From Methylobacterium sp. J-077 (lineage in GTDB: Bacteria > Pseudomonadota > Alphaproteobacteria > Rhizobiales > Beijerinckiaceae): a stretch of 64,000 nucleotides of DNA. The stretch is taken from positions 42,461 through 106,460 of the forward strand of contig NZ_JAKSYJ010000112.1 of the NCBI RefSeq assembly GCF_022829365.1, given 5' to 3'. The stretch's first letter is position 1. Every line of letters starts with the position of its first letter. Positions 35,280 through 44,366 of this stretch are shown here, one piece after another. The notes beneath the pieces were generated by a model. It saw only the letters and a program-made list of their open reading frames with translations. It did no database searches and was not told where the DNA came from. A program made the translations under genes and the position numbers.

Positions 35280-36379
35280 GCGCCACCCGTACCATGGCCG
35301 GCCCGGCCGCCCGCACCCTCGGCCGTCTCGCCCGCGAGCGGGTGGCGATGGCTGCCCTCACCGTGCTGATCCTGATCGCCCTCGCCTGCCTGTTCGGGCC
35401 GGCGCTGACCGGACACGATCCGACCCGGGCCTATCCGGACCTGCGCCAGCTGCCCGCCGGCCTGACGGCGCAACCCGATCCCGACCATTTGCGCCCGGCG
35501 CTGGAACGCCTCGCCTTCCGCATGCGCACGCGCCTCGACGACGTGGTTCGGGACGGCGACGCGCTGCGCCTCACGCTCAGCGCCGAAGCCGGGGTGGACC
35601 GGCGCAGCCTCGTCTACCTGCCGCGCTCCGACCTGTTCGGCGCGCCGCAGGTGATCGCCGACACGGAGGGCGGGAAGCGTCTCGTCGTGGCTGTGCCGCT
35701 CCGGCGCCTGTCCTTCCCCCTCGGCACCGACGTGCATGGCCGCGACCTGCTCACCCGCTGCCTCGTCGCCGGACGGGTCTCGCTGCTGATCGGGCTCACC
35801 GCCACCCTGGTCGCCCTGCTCATCGGCGTCGGCTACGGCGCAACGGCCGGCTTCATCGGCGGCGCTGTCGACGCCGTGATGATGCGGCTGGTCGACGTGC
35901 TCTACGCCCTGCCGTTCGTATTCTTCGTCATCCTGCTGCTGGTATTCTTCAGGGCGAGCCTGGCGCTGATGCTGGTGGTGATCGGCGCGGTGGAATGGCT
36001 CGACATGGCCCGGATCGTCCGCGCGCAGACCCTGTCGCTCCGCGAGCGCGACTTCGTCCGCGCCGCCCGCGCCCTCGGGCTCGGCACGCCCCGCATCATC
36101 CTGCGCCACATCGTGCCGAACACCTTCGGGCCGGTGGCGGTGGCCGCGACCCTGCTGGTGCCGCGGGTGATCCTGCTGGAGAGTTTTCTGTCGTTCCTCG
36201 GGCTCGGCGTACAGGAGCCGGACACGAGCTGGGGCGTGCTGATCGCCGAAGGCGCCCGGGCGATCGAATCAGCGCCCCACATGCTGGCCGGGCCGGCGGC
36301 GTTCCTCATCACGACGCTGGTGGCCCTGACCCTGCTCGGCGACGGCCTGGCCGATGCCGTCGACCCGCGGGCCGACTAG
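35276..36379 (+). CDS. Peptide-type ABC transporter permease (OppC-like)
   Basis: Second permease, 367 residues, longer than most DppC but like OppC in having a periplasmic insert of about 120 residues (residues 55-155) after the first helix. PLGTDVHGRDLLTRCLVAGRVSLLIGL and FVRAARALGLGTPRIILRHIVPN are the family signatures, and FLSFLGLGVQEPDTSWGVLI is typical of the C-terminal helices. Starts with GTG 35276 overlapping the previous stop. The operon ends here: no OppD or OppF ATPase genes follow, so the ATPases must come from another locus. Confidence 0.92.
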   Translation: MSATRTMAGPAARTLGRLARERVAMAALTVLILIALACLFGPALTGHDPTRAYPDLRQLPAGLTAQPDPDHLRPALERLAFRMRTRLDDVVRDGDALRLTLSAEAGVDRRSLVYLPRSDLFGAPQVIADTEGGKRLVVAVPLRRLSFPLGTDVHGRDLLTRCLVAGRVSLLIGLTATLVALLIGVGYGATAGFIGGAVDAVMMRLVDVLYALPFVFFVILLLVFFRASLALMLVVIGAVEWLDMARIVRAQTLSLRERDFVRAARALGLGTPRIILRHIVPNTFGPVAVAATLLVPRVILLESFLSFLGLGVQEPDTSWGVLIAEGARAIESAPHMLAGPAAFLITTLVALTLLGDGLADAVDPRAD

Positions 36380-36381
36380 CT

Positions 36382-37338
36382 TCAGCTCAACAGGCGTATC
36401 GGAGAGCCGGCGAGCCACGCCTCGATATCCTCCACCGCCTGGGTGAAGAACGTCCGGTAGTTGTTGCGCGTGACGTAGCCGACATGCGGCAGCGCCAGGA
36501 CGTTCGGCAGGCGCCGGAACGGGCTGTCGGCCGGCAGCGGCTCGGTCTCGAACACGTCGAGCCCCGCCCCCGCGATCCAGCACTCCTCCAGGGCCCGGAC
36601 CAGGGCGGCCTGATCGACGATCGGCGCGCGCGACGTGTTCACCAGGATGGCGCTCGGCCGCATCCGGCGCAGCTCGGCTTCCCCGAGAAGCCCGCGCGTC
36701 CGGTCGCCGAGGACGAGATGGATTGTCACCACATCGCTGGCTTCCAACAATGCCTCTTTGGTCTCGGCACGCTCGACACCGGCGGCGGCCGCTCGGGCGT
36801 CGTCGAGGTTCGGGCTCCAGGCGATCACCCGCATGCCGAAGGCGCGGCCGATCGCGGCCACCCGCGTTCCGATCTTGCCGAGCCCAAGCACGCCCAGGGT
36901 CGCCCCGGCGAGATCGGTCCCGACCGTGCTCTGCCACGGGCCGCCGGCCCGTAGGTTCCGGTTCTCGAGGGGGAGATGGCGGGCGAGACCGAGGATCAGG
37001 GCCCAGGTCAGCTCGGTCGGCGGCGTCGGGCTCGAGTCCGTCCCGCAGACCAAGACGCCCCGCGCCCGCGCCGCCGCGATATCGATGGCGAGGTTGCGCA
37101 TGCCGCTGGTGACCAGCAGCTTCAGCCGGGGCAACCGCTCCAGCAGGGCCGCCGGGAAGGGCGTACGCTCCCGCATGATGACGAGGATCTCGGCCTGCTC
37201 GATCCTGGAAACCAGGACGTCCTGATCCGCGATGTGGTCGGCGATGGTCGAGACGGCGACGCGATCGGACAGGCGCGCCCAGTCGGCGAGGCCGAGCGCG
37301 GCATCATGGTAATCGTCGAGGATCAGGCAGGTTTGCAC
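36382..37338 (-). CDS. D-2-hydroxyacid dehydrogenase (NAD-dependent)
   Basis: Cytosolic oxidoreductase interconverting 2-keto and D-2-hydroxy acids, 318 residues. It has the NAD-binding motif GLGKIGTRV (near residue 152), catalytic Arg237 in NTSRAPIVD, Glu264/266 in DVFETEPLP and His285 in LPHVGY. The start is GTG 37338, which lies inside the last codons of the FMN reductase gene (16-base overlap). It is the last gene of an operon that begins with a sugar-type ABC transporter and a DhaK/DhaL fusion, so a role in processing a sugar acid or glycerate-like product is plausible. Confidence 0.92.
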   Translation of the reverse strand: MQTCLILDDYHDAALGLADWARLSDRVAVSTIADHIADQDVLVSRIEQAEILVIMRERTPFPAALLERLPRLKLLVTSGMRNLAIDIAAARARGVLVCGTDSSPTPPTELTWALILGLARHLPLENRNLRAGGPWQSTVGTDLAGATLGVLGLGKIGTRVAAIGRAFGMRVIAWSPNLDDARAAAAGVERAETKEALLEASDVVTIHLVLGDRTRGLLGEAELRRMRPSAILVNTSRAPIVDQAALVRALEECWIAGAGLDVFETEPLPADSPFRRLPNVLALPHVGYVTRNNYRTFFTQAVEDIEAWLAGSPIRLLS

Positions 37339-37871
37339 AGCGCACGCTCCCGGCAGAAGGCGGCGAACGTCTCAAGAAATGTCTTTGCCGCCAAGCGATT
37401 GGGTGACGCACCGACGATCTGTACGATGCCGTCCGGCGTTTGGTCGAGCAGAGACAGGCGGAAGAAGATCTCGGGATTGAAATTCGTACTGATGGTCGCG
37501 AGCACGATGCGCAAGACCTGCAGCATGTCGTCGCCTCTATGGGACGCGTGGACGAGCGCGATCGGCTTATCGATCACGTGGTGTGTCGAGACGAGCCAAT
37601 CGATCGCGTTCTTCAGGCCGCCGGGAATGGACCGGACATATTCGGGGCTCGATAGGATCAGCCCATCGCAGGCGTGAACGCCTCGTATGAACTCCTGCAC
37701 AGCAGGGGGTGTCGCAGCGCCTTCTAGATCCGGCGAAAAGACGGGGAGGCTTCCGATACGATCATAGACGTCGAGGCGGATTCGATTGGGAGCTACGGCT
37801 TGCAAAGCTCGTAGGAGCGCAGTGTTCGTCGAAGCTTGGCGCGTGCTTCCGGACAGCCCGAGAAGCCTCAT
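37323..37871 (-). CDS. NADPH-dependent FMN reductase
   Basis: Flavodoxin-fold FMN reductase of 182 residues. The phosphate-binding loop is SGSTRQASTNTALL (about residues 6-19). The second flavin contact is SSPEYVRSIPGGLKNAIDWL (near residue 80), typical of the NADPH-dependent FMN reductase/azoreductase family. GGAGGAG upstream fixes ATG 37871; a GTG at 37925 overlapping the previous stop would add 18 residues. It lies between the DhaK/DhaL fusion and the D-2-hydroxyacid dehydrogenase, with which it overlaps. Its part in that pathway is not obvious. Confidence 0.87.
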   Translation of the reverse strand: MRLLGLSGSTRQASTNTALLRALQAVAPNRIRLDVYDRIGSLPVFSPDLEGAATPPAVQEFIRGVHACDGLILSSPEYVRSIPGGLKNAIDWLVSTHHVIDKPIALVHASHRGDDMLQVLRIVLATISTNFNPEIFFRLSLLDQTPDGIVQIVGASPNRLAAKTFLETFAAFCRERALCKPA

Positions 37872-37921
37872 AGGCGGCTGCTCCTCCACCGCGGACGCGA
37901 CTTCATTCCCGCCATTGATCG

Positions 37922-39541
37922 TCACCCGGCAGCAGCCAGAGCCTCGAACGCCGCCGCGACCCCGGCGGCCCCCGGATCCTCGATACCGGCGAGGTCCGCC
38001 GCCGCGAGGTAACTCGACCGACCGGTGGCGGCGCGGTCCATGCGGGCGGTGGCGGCGGCGCCTGCACGGGCGGCGGTGGACGCGGCGTCGAGGCCGCCGG
38101 ATTTCAGGGCGTCGAGGGCCGGGATCAGGGCGTCCAGCAGGGTGCGGTCGCCGGGCCCGGCGCCGCCATAGGCCCGCACCCGGGCCACGCCCTGGGCCAG
38201 GGCGTCGGGCCAGGACGCGCCGTCGGTGAGCGAGGACGCGGTGGCGGCGAAGAAGATCGAGGCCAGCACGCCGCTCGAACCGCCGACCGCGCGGCCGATC
38301 CGCTCGGCCAGAGCGCGGCACAGGGCGGGCGGGTCGGCCTGCGGCAGCCGGTCGAGATCGGCCGCGACCGCGCGGGCTGCGCCGGCAAAGGTGGTGCCGG
38401 TGTCGCCGTCGCCGACCTTCGCGTCGAGGGCGTTGAGCGTGCCCTCGGCGGCGATGAGGGCACCCGTCACGGCGGCGATCCGGGCGGCGGCAACGGGATC
38501 GCGCGAGGGCGTGAAAGCCTCGCCCGCGAGCCCCTCCGGGATCGGGCGCAGCACCGGCGGCGCTATCCGCACCGCGCCGGGCCAGGCCGGCAGGGGCACC
38601 GGTGCCAGGAGCGCCGCTTCGATCGCGTCGTCCAGGGGCAGGATCGACAGCGAGGCGCCGTGCATGTCGAGCGCCGTCATCAACGGCGCCGGTCCGACCA
38701 GCAGGCGAACCCGCCGGCCGAGCTCGGTGGCCAGGACGGCCTGGGTCAGGACCTGCATCTCCAAGGCGGTCGCCGAGCCGAGATTATTGACCAGCAGCGC
38801 CAGCGGTCCGGTCGTCGAAAAGCGCTCGGTCATGAGGCGCGCCAGGTCGCTCGCCTTCGGCAGTGTGATCCGCTCGGCCCCCGGCTCACCGTGGATGCCG
38901 AGGCCGAGTTCGGCCTGTCCCTCGGCGAGGCGCTCGCTGCGCGGCGAGCCGGGGATCGTGGCGGTCGAGACCGCGATGCCGAGCGATTGGGCCGATCCGG
39001 CCACCCGGCGGGCCAGCGTCGCAACTGTTTCCAGCGGCGCGCCGGCCTCCGCGGCATGGCCGGCGACCTTGTGCACGAACAGGGTGCCGGCAACCCCCCG
39101 GGGCTGCTTCGCCTCCGGCAAAGCGATGTCGTCGGCCACGATCACGGTCTCGACCTTTTTTCCGAGCGCCCGGGCGCGCTCGGCGGCGAGGCCGAAATTC
39201 AGGCGATCGCCCGCGTAGTTCTTGATGATCAGCAGGCACCCCGCCGGCCCGGTCACCGCCAGGATGCCCGCCAGCACCGCGTCGACGCTCGGCGAGGCGA
39301 AGACATCGCCGCACACCGCGGCGCTCAGCATGCCCGGCCCGACGAAGCCGGCATGGGCCGGCTCGTGGCCGGAGCCGCCGCCGGAGATCACCGCGACGTT
39401 GCCGGGATCGATCTCGGCGCGCAGCACGACGCGGATGTCGGGATCGCCGTCGAGCCGCGCCAGGCGGCCGCCGCTGGCCGCGAGCAGGCCCGCGATGGCG
39501 TCGGTGACCAGGGTGGCGCGGGTCTCGATGAAATGGGCCAT
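37922..39541 (-). CDS. Dihydroxyacetone-kinase family protein, DhaK-DhaL fusion
   Basis: ATP-dependent kinase of small ketoses, with both DhaK (residues 1-325) and DhaL (about 355-539) domains in one 539-residue chain. DhaK has GGGSGHEPAHAG (His59), IIKNYAGDRLNF and the covalent-binding His217 in GLGIHGEPG. DhaL has LDAKVGDGDTGTTFA, which binds Mg-ATP, GGSSGVLASIFF and GRSSYLAAADLAG. Relatives phosphorylate dihydroxyacetone, D- or L-erythrulose or other tetruloses. It sits 120 bases downstream of the second sugar ABC permease on the same strand, so the imported compound, or a ketose derived from it, is the likely substrate. Confidence 0.9.
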   Translation of the reverse strand: MAHFIETRATLVTDAIAGLLAASGGRLARLDGDPDIRVVLRAEIDPGNVAVISGGGSGHEPAHAGFVGPGMLSAAVCGDVFASPSVDAVLAGILAVTGPAGCLLIIKNYAGDRLNFGLAAERARALGKKVETVIVADDIALPEAKQPRGVAGTLFVHKVAGHAAEAGAPLETVATLARRVAGSAQSLGIAVSTATIPGSPRSERLAEGQAELGLGIHGEPGAERITLPKASDLARLMTERFSTTGPLALLVNNLGSATALEMQVLTQAVLATELGRRVRLLVGPAPLMTALDMHGASLSILPLDDAIEAALLAPVPLPAWPGAVRIAPPVLRPIPEGLAGEAFTPSRDPVAAARIAAVTGALIAAEGTLNALDAKVGDGDTGTTFAGAARAVAADLDRLPQADPPALCRALAERIGRAVGGSSGVLASIFFAATASSLTDGASWPDALAQGVARVRAYGGAGPGDRTLLDALIPALDALKSGGLDAASTAARAGAAATARMDRAATGRSSYLAAADLAGIEDPGAAGVAAAFEALAAAG

Positions 39542-39661
39542 GGCGTGACCTTCTGCGATCGCGGTCCGCAGCTATTGTCCTGCGCGCCGTCACAGCGGAT
39601 TGTCTGAGCAATCGCGGGCGTCGGCGCAACGGCCGGGGGCAGGTTTCCCCGGCGTCCCGGC

Positions 39662-40600
39662 CTACTCCTTCACGGCGCCGGTAAGCGCGGAGACGTAATA
39701 CTCGACGAAGAACGAGTAGAGGATCACCAGCGGCAGGGAGCCGAGCAGAGCACCGGCCATCAGCGAGCCCCACTTGTAGACGTCGCCGTCCACGAACTCG
39801 CTGACCACCGCGATCGGCACGGTCTTGTTCTGCGTCGAGGACAGGAAGGTCAGCGTGTAGATGAACTCGTTCCAGCAGAGCGTCAGCGAGAAGATGCCGG
39901 CCGAGATCAGGCCCGGAAAGGCGAGCGGCAGGATGATCTTGGTCAGGATCTGCCAGCGGCTGGCGCCGTCCATCAGCGCGCATTCCTCCAGCTCGTAGGG
40001 GATAGTCTTGAAGTAGCCCATCAGGAGCCAGGTCGAGAACGGGATCAGGATGGTCGGATAGGCCAGGATCAGGGCGATCGGCGAGTCGAACAGGCCGTAG
40101 GCCTGGATGATCGTAGCCAGCGGGATGAACAGGATCGAGGGCGGCACCAGGTAGGCGAGGAAGATCGCGGCGCCGACCCAGCCCGCGCCGTTGAAGCGGA
40201 CGCGCACACAGGCATAGGCAGCGAGCACGCTGGCGAACAGAGACAGCACCGTGGCCGCCACCGACACGTACATCGTGTTCCAGAGCCAGCGCGGATACTG
40301 CGTCTCGAACAGCAGCTTGTTGATGTGCTTGAGCGTCGGCTGCACCACCCAGAACGGGTTGTAGTGCTCCATGTCGATCAGCTGCTCGTCCGGTTTGATC
40401 GCCGTCAAAGCCATCCAGTAGAACGGGAACAGCAGCACCGCGAGGATGATCAGGAGTGGCAGGTAGGTGGTCACGAGCCGCCGCGGCAGGCGCTCCAGAT
40501 AGGTCATGCCCTCGCTGTCGTCGGTGAGCCCGGCGGGGCGGGCTGCCATGATCGGCGCGAGGCGTGGGTCGGCATGGGCGGGCGGAGCGGGCGCGCTCAT
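39662..40600 (-). CDS. Carbohydrate ABC transporter permease (MalG/UgpE-like)
   Basis: Inner-membrane permease of the CUT1 sugar family, 312 residues. After a cytosolic tail of about 45 residues there are six helices. The coupling motif is ECALMDGASRWQILTKIILPLAFPGL (the EAA loop), and the C-terminus LWNEF-type segment appears as LCWNEFIYTL. ATG 40600 overlaps the stop of the first permease as ATGA. The next gene downstream is the kinase fusion. Confidence 0.93.
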   Translation of the reverse strand: MSAPAPPAHADPRLAPIMAARPAGLTDDSEGMTYLERLPRRLVTTYLPLLIILAVLLFPFYWMALTAIKPDEQLIDMEHYNPFWVVQPTLKHINKLLFETQYPRWLWNTMYVSVAATVLSLFASVLAAYACVRVRFNGAGWVGAAIFLAYLVPPSILFIPLATIIQAYGLFDSPIALILAYPTILIPFSTWLLMGYFKTIPYELEECALMDGASRWQILTKIILPLAFPGLISAGIFSLTLCWNEFIYTLTFLSSTQNKTVPIAVVSEFVDGDVYKWGSLMAGALLGSLPLVILYSFFVEYYVSALTGAVKE

Positions 40601-41553
40601 CGGTCGGTTCCCCCGGATTGCCAGGCCCGGCGCTGGAGGCCGAACCACGAGATGCCGATCGCGGCGAGCAGGAACGGCAACATCGCGGTGGCGATCGCCG
40701 CGCCCTCGCCGAGCGTCCCGGAGAGGATGCCGCGCTGGTACGACAGGGTCGCCATCAGGTGCGTGGCGTTGACCGGGCCGCCCCGGGTCATCGCCCAGAT
40801 CAGCTGGAAGTCGGTGAAGGTGAACAGCACCGAGAAGGTCATCACCACGGCGATGATCGGCGTCAGCAGCGGCAGGGTGATCCGCGAGAAGATCTGCCAG
40901 TTCGAGGCGCCGTCGAGCGTCGCGGCCTCGTAGAGCGAGGGCGAGACCGTCTGCAGCCCGGCGAGCAGCGTGATCGCGATGAACGGCACCCCGCGCCAGA
41001 TATTGGCGAAGATCACGCAGGCCCGCGCCATGTTCGGCTCGCCGAGGAAATCGATGTTGCCGTCGATGATCCCGAGATGGCGCAGCGACCACGAGATGAT
41101 CGAGAACTGGCTGTCGAAGATCCACCAGAACGCGATCGCCGAGAGGACCGTGGGCACCACGAACGGGATCAGCACGATCGACCGGACGATCGACTTGAAC
41201 GGCATGTTCTTGTTGAGCAGCAGGGCCAGGTAGAGGCCGACCGCGAACTTCACCACCGACGCCACCGCCGTGTAGAGGCAGGTGTTGAACACCGAGAGCC
41301 AGAACACGTCGTCGTCCCAGAGCCAGGCGTAGTTCTCCAGGCCGATGAACGTGCCGTCCCGGCCGATCCGCGTGTTGGTGAAGGACAGCCAGATCCCCTT
41401 GAGCAGCGGATAGGCGAGGAACAGGCCGAGGATCAGCGCGGTCGGCAGCATGAACCAGAAGCCCGCCCAGCCGCGACTGGCGCGCAGGCGCTGCCAACTG
41501 GAGCGGGTCGGGATCACGAGCGGGGCCGGCTGCGTCAGGGCCGTGTGCGCCAT
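40597..41553 (-). CDS. Carbohydrate ABC transporter permease (MalF/UgpA-like)
   Basis: First permease of the CUT1 importer, 318 residues. The N-terminus has FWFMLPTALILGLFLAYPLLKGIWLSFTN, a region shared by this subfamily. The EAA loop is YEAATLDGASNWQIFSRITLPLLTP, which contacts the ATPase. GAGGCGA precedes the ATG. It lies about 40 bases after the binding-protein gene and overlaps the second permease. The order ATPase, binding protein, permease, permease is normal for alphaproteobacterial sugar and polyol importers. Confidence 0.93.
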   Translation of the reverse strand: MAHTALTQPAPLVIPTRSSWQRLRASRGWAGFWFMLPTALILGLFLAYPLLKGIWLSFTNTRIGRDGTFIGLENYAWLWDDDVFWLSVFNTCLYTAVASVVKFAVGLYLALLLNKNMPFKSIVRSIVLIPFVVPTVLSAIAFWWIFDSQFSIISWSLRHLGIIDGNIDFLGEPNMARACVIFANIWRGVPFIAITLLAGLQTVSPSLYEAATLDGASNWQIFSRITLPLLTPIIAVVMTFSVLFTFTDFQLIWAMTRGGPVNATHLMATLSYQRGILSGTLGEGAAIATAMLPFLLAAIGISWFGLQRRAWQSGGTDR

Positions 41554-41592
41554 GGATTCGCCTCGGGAACAGGGCCGGGATGCGTCGCCGCG

Positions 41593-42903
41593 TCAGGTGT
41601 TGCGGAAGATGCGCTGGGCGGCGCGCTCGGCGTTGCGGATCGCGGTCTTCACGTCCTCCCGGCCAGTGCAGTGGCTGGCGAACATGTCGACCACCACGAA
41701 ATCGGCCAGCACCGCGGCGATGCGCTCGCTCACAGGCGCCTGGCCGCCGGCCGCCAGCGACCGCCGTCCCGCCTCGGCGAAGACGGCGTTCTTCGGGTCG
41801 CTCGTCCAGATCGGGTTCTTTGGGTAGTTCGACAGCGGCTCACAGAGGTAGCCCTGCGCGCCCTGGATCCAGGGATTGTAGTTCGACGCCTCCATCATGA
41901 AACTGATGAACGCCTTGCAGGCGTTGGGCGCCTTCGAATATTTGAACGCCAGGATCGGGAAGGCGAGCTGGAACTCCGTCGGCTTGCCCACCGGGCCGAT
42001 CGGCCAGACCGCGTGGTCCATGTCCTCGGCAAGCTTCGGGTTGTCCTTCTTGGCGGCGGCGTAGATCGAGATGCCGTTGTGCGTCAGGTACAGGTCGCCC
42101 GCCAGGAAGGCCTTGTTGTTGGAGGAATCGTTCCAGGATACGGTGCCCGGCACGAAGGTCTCGTACATCGCCTTGACGTATTCCAGCGCCTTGGCGGTCT
42201 CTGGCGAGTTGATCACGATCTTCTCGTTGGCGTCGACCAGGTTGGCGCCATGGGACCAGAGCGCCCAGTGGCACCACGTGTTGGCGTCGCCGGTGGCATG
42301 ACCGAGGGCGAAGCCGGCCGGGGTGTTGTTCTTCTTGAGCGCCCGGCACAGTTCGAGGAGGCCGGCGGTATCCTCGGGGAACTTGCTGAACCCGACCTTC
42401 TGCATCGCCGAGATGCGATAGTTCGGGTATCCGCCGTTGAAGCCCACGGGAATCGCGATCCACCTGCCCTTGACCTTGCCGTAGGCCTCCGCCGACGGGA
42501 ACCAGGGGCCGTATTTCTTGGCCAACGACTCGGCGACGTCCTCCAGCGGCAGGCACTTGTCCGGGAACAGGGCCGGGAACGAGAACAGGCCCCAGACCAT
42601 GTCGGGCCCCTGCCCGGTATTGGCGGCGACGGACGCCTTGGGCTGGATGTCGTCGAAGGATTCGTTGGTCACCGAGACCTTGACGCCTGTCGCCTTGGTA
42701 AAGGCGTCCACCATCCGCAGGAACGCCTCGTCCTCGCTGGGGATGAAGCGCTTCCAGCGCAGAATGGACAGGCTGGCGCCGGGTTCCGGCTTCCACTCGG
42801 CATTCTGCGCCCAGGCCCGGGCGAAGCCGAAGAGGTCGCCGCCGGCGGCCAGCCCGGTCGCGGCGGCGCCCGCCAGGAGGGAACGGCGGTCGAGGTGGGG
42901 CAT
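41593..42903 (-). CDS. Sugar-type ABC transporter substrate-binding protein, Tat-exported
   Basis: Periplasmic receptor of the SBP_bac_1 family, 436 residues. The N-terminus HLDRRSLLAGAAATGLAAGG is a twin-arginine signal (DRRSLL), so the protein is probably exported folded by the Tat system. The mature part has FDDIQPKASVAANTGQGPDMVWG and WIAIPVGFNGGYPNYRI, typical of CUT1 receptors, and many aromatic residues that could stack on a sugar or polyol. AGGGAG precedes the ATG. Second gene in the operon after the ATPase. Ligand unknown. Confidence 0.92.
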   Translation of the reverse strand: MPHLDRRSLLAGAAATGLAAGGDLFGFARAWAQNAEWKPEPGASLSILRWKRFIPSEDEAFLRMVDAFTKATGVKVSVTNESFDDIQPKASVAANTGQGPDMVWGLFSFPALFPDKCLPLEDVAESLAKKYGPWFPSAEAYGKVKGRWIAIPVGFNGGYPNYRISAMQKVGFSKFPEDTAGLLELCRALKKNNTPAGFALGHATGDANTWCHWALWSHGANLVDANEKIVINSPETAKALEYVKAMYETFVPGTVSWNDSSNNKAFLAGDLYLTHNGISIYAAAKKDNPKLAEDMDHAVWPIGPVGKPTEFQLAFPILAFKYSKAPNACKAFISFMMEASNYNPWIQGAQGYLCEPLSNYPKNPIWTSDPKNAVFAEAGRRSLAAGGQAPVSERIAAVLADFVVVDMFASHCTGREDVKTAIRNAERAAQRIFRNT

Positions 42904-42936
42904 CGTGGCGTCACTCCCTGGGTGGATCGGGTGCGG

Positions 42937-43998
42937 TCAGGTCGGCAGGCGCCGGCCCGTCTCGGCATCGAAGAAGTGCACGCGGTTCGGCCGCAGATGG
43001 ACGGTCTCGCCCGGTCCCTCGCTGACGCGCTCGCGCAGCACGCAGGTGAAATCCTGCCCCTGCGCCCGCACCGCCAGCATGGTCTCGGAACCGGTCGGCT
43101 CGACCACCACGACCTCGGCGGCGATCCCATCCGGCGCGAGGTCGAAATGCTCCGGGCGCATTCCGAGGACGAGCTTGCGGCCCTCCACGGCTGCGGGGGC
43201 CTCGTTCAGCGGGATCGTCAGGCCCGTATCGGCGGCGAAGACCAAGTGTCCGTTCCGCCGGACCGTCCCGCTCACGAAATTCATCGCGGGGGATCCGATG
43301 AAGCCGGCCACGAACAGGTTGTCAGGCCGGTCGTAAAGCTCCAGCGGCGGCCCGATCTGCTCGACCACGCCGTCATGCATCACCACGATCCGGTCGGCCA
43401 TGGTCATGGCCTCGATCTGGTCGTGGGTGACGTAGATGGTCGTGGTCTTCAGGCGCTGGTGCAGTTCCTTGATCTCGGTGCGCATCGCCACGCGCAGCTT
43501 GGCGTCGAGGTTCGAGAGCGGCTCGTCGAACAAGAACACCTGGGGGTCGCGCACGATCGCCCGCCCCATGGCGACGCGCTGGCGCTGCCCGCCGGAGAGC
43601 TGGCGCGGATAGCGGTCGAGGAGGTGGGTCAACCCGAGGATCTGCGCGGCCTTGCCGACCCGCGTGTCGATCTCGGCCGCCCGCGCCTTCCGGATCCGCA
43701 TGGAGAACGCCATGTTCTCCCGCACCGTGAGATGCGGATAGAGCGCGTAATTCTGGAACACCATCGCGATGTCCCGCTCTTTGGGCGGAACATCATTGAC
43801 CACACGCTCGCCGATACGGATCTCGCCGCCGGAGATATTCTCCAGGCCGGCAATCATCCGCAGCAGGGTCGATTTCCCGCAGCCCGAAGGTCCGACCAGG
43901 ATCACGAACTCGCCGTCTCGGATGTCTACGGACACGCCGTGCAGCACGTTCGTCGACCCGAAAGCCTTGCGAACCTCGCGGATTCCCACCGAGGCCAT
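42937..43998 (-). CDS. Sugar-type ABC transporter ATPase (MalK/UgpC-like)
   Basis: Cytosolic ATPase, 353 residues, first gene of the importer operon. Walker [10 protein letters not shown] (near 36-44), Q-loop [14 protein letters not shown], signature [15 protein letters not shown], Walker [17 protein letters not shown] and H-loop [15 protein letters not shown] are all intact. The C-terminal OB/TOBE domain starts near residue 240 and includes [16 protein letters not shown] precedes the ATG. It is divergent from the fumarylacetoacetase-family gene, with 368 bases between. Confidence 0.95.
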   Translation of the reverse strand: MASVGIREVRKAFGSTNVLHGVSVDIRDGEFVILVGPSGCGKSTLLRMIAGLENISGGEIRIGERVVNDVPPKERDIAMVFQNYALYPHLTVRENMAFSMRIRKARAAEIDTRVGKAAQILGLTHLLDRYPRQLSGGQRQRVAMGRAIVRDPQVFLFDEPLSNLDAKLRVAMRTEIKELHQRLKTTTIYVTHDQIEAMTMADRIVVMHDGVVEQIGPPLELYDRPDNLFVAGFIGSPAMNFVSGTVRRNGHLVFAADTGLTIPLNEAPAAVEGRKLVLGMRPEHFDLAPDGIAAEVVVVEPTGSETMLAVRAQGQDFTCVLRERVSEGPGETVHLRPNRVHFFDAETGRRLPT

Positions 43999-44366
43999 GC
44001 TTCCTCCCGATCAGGGTCGCTCTGACGGCGACTCCTCTGCGATCAGTACAGGTGAGCGCCTTTCGGAAAGCAAGCGGGCCGCCCCTGAATTTTGAATCAT
44101 ATCCAGCTTCTGTCAGGACTTGCCCGGTGGAGTTTTTGTGCCGAGAGCGGGATCGGGCGTCGAGATGCACGGGGGATCCCTCGGAGACGACCGATCACCG
44201 CGGATCAGTGACGAGGCCGCCGACGTGAAACATTCTGCCGGCGCTCGAATCGACGACGGGTGTTAAGGCGGATCGTGTCGGCCCCGCTCGCGGCGTACCG
44301 TCCGGGACGGATCGAGGGCGCGCCGGCGCGGCGGAAAACCCAAACCTCCCGAGGGATGAGGACAGC
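43999..44366. other. Divergent promoter region of the sugar importer and FAH-family genes
   Basis: No gene. The only AT-rich part (44086-44102) contains TGAATTTTGAAT, a 12-mer that recurs at 54549-54560 before another catabolic gene. It is 88 bases upstream of the importer ATPase and about 270 upstream of the FAH-family start. The remainder is GC-rich with no evident repeat. Confidence 0.5.
44086..44097 (+). promoter_or_regulatory. Candidate operator, first copy of TGAATTTTGAAT
   Basis: A direct repeat of TGAAT with two T bases between (7-base period). An identical 12-mer is at 54549-54560, also in an upstream region of a 2-hydroxyacid catabolic gene. AT-rich identity of this length in GC-rich DNA suggests a shared regulator site. 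Confidence 0.45.

Noticed and set aside
39662..41497. A single 611-codon frame suggesting a fused sugar permease
   Set aside because: The N-terminal half is out-of-frame with the real first permease; the true second permease starts at ATG 40600 with an ATGA overlap.
40564..44025. A 1153-codon open frame on the plus strand
   Set aside because: Antisense to the ABC transporter genes, with low-complexity composition and no known domain.
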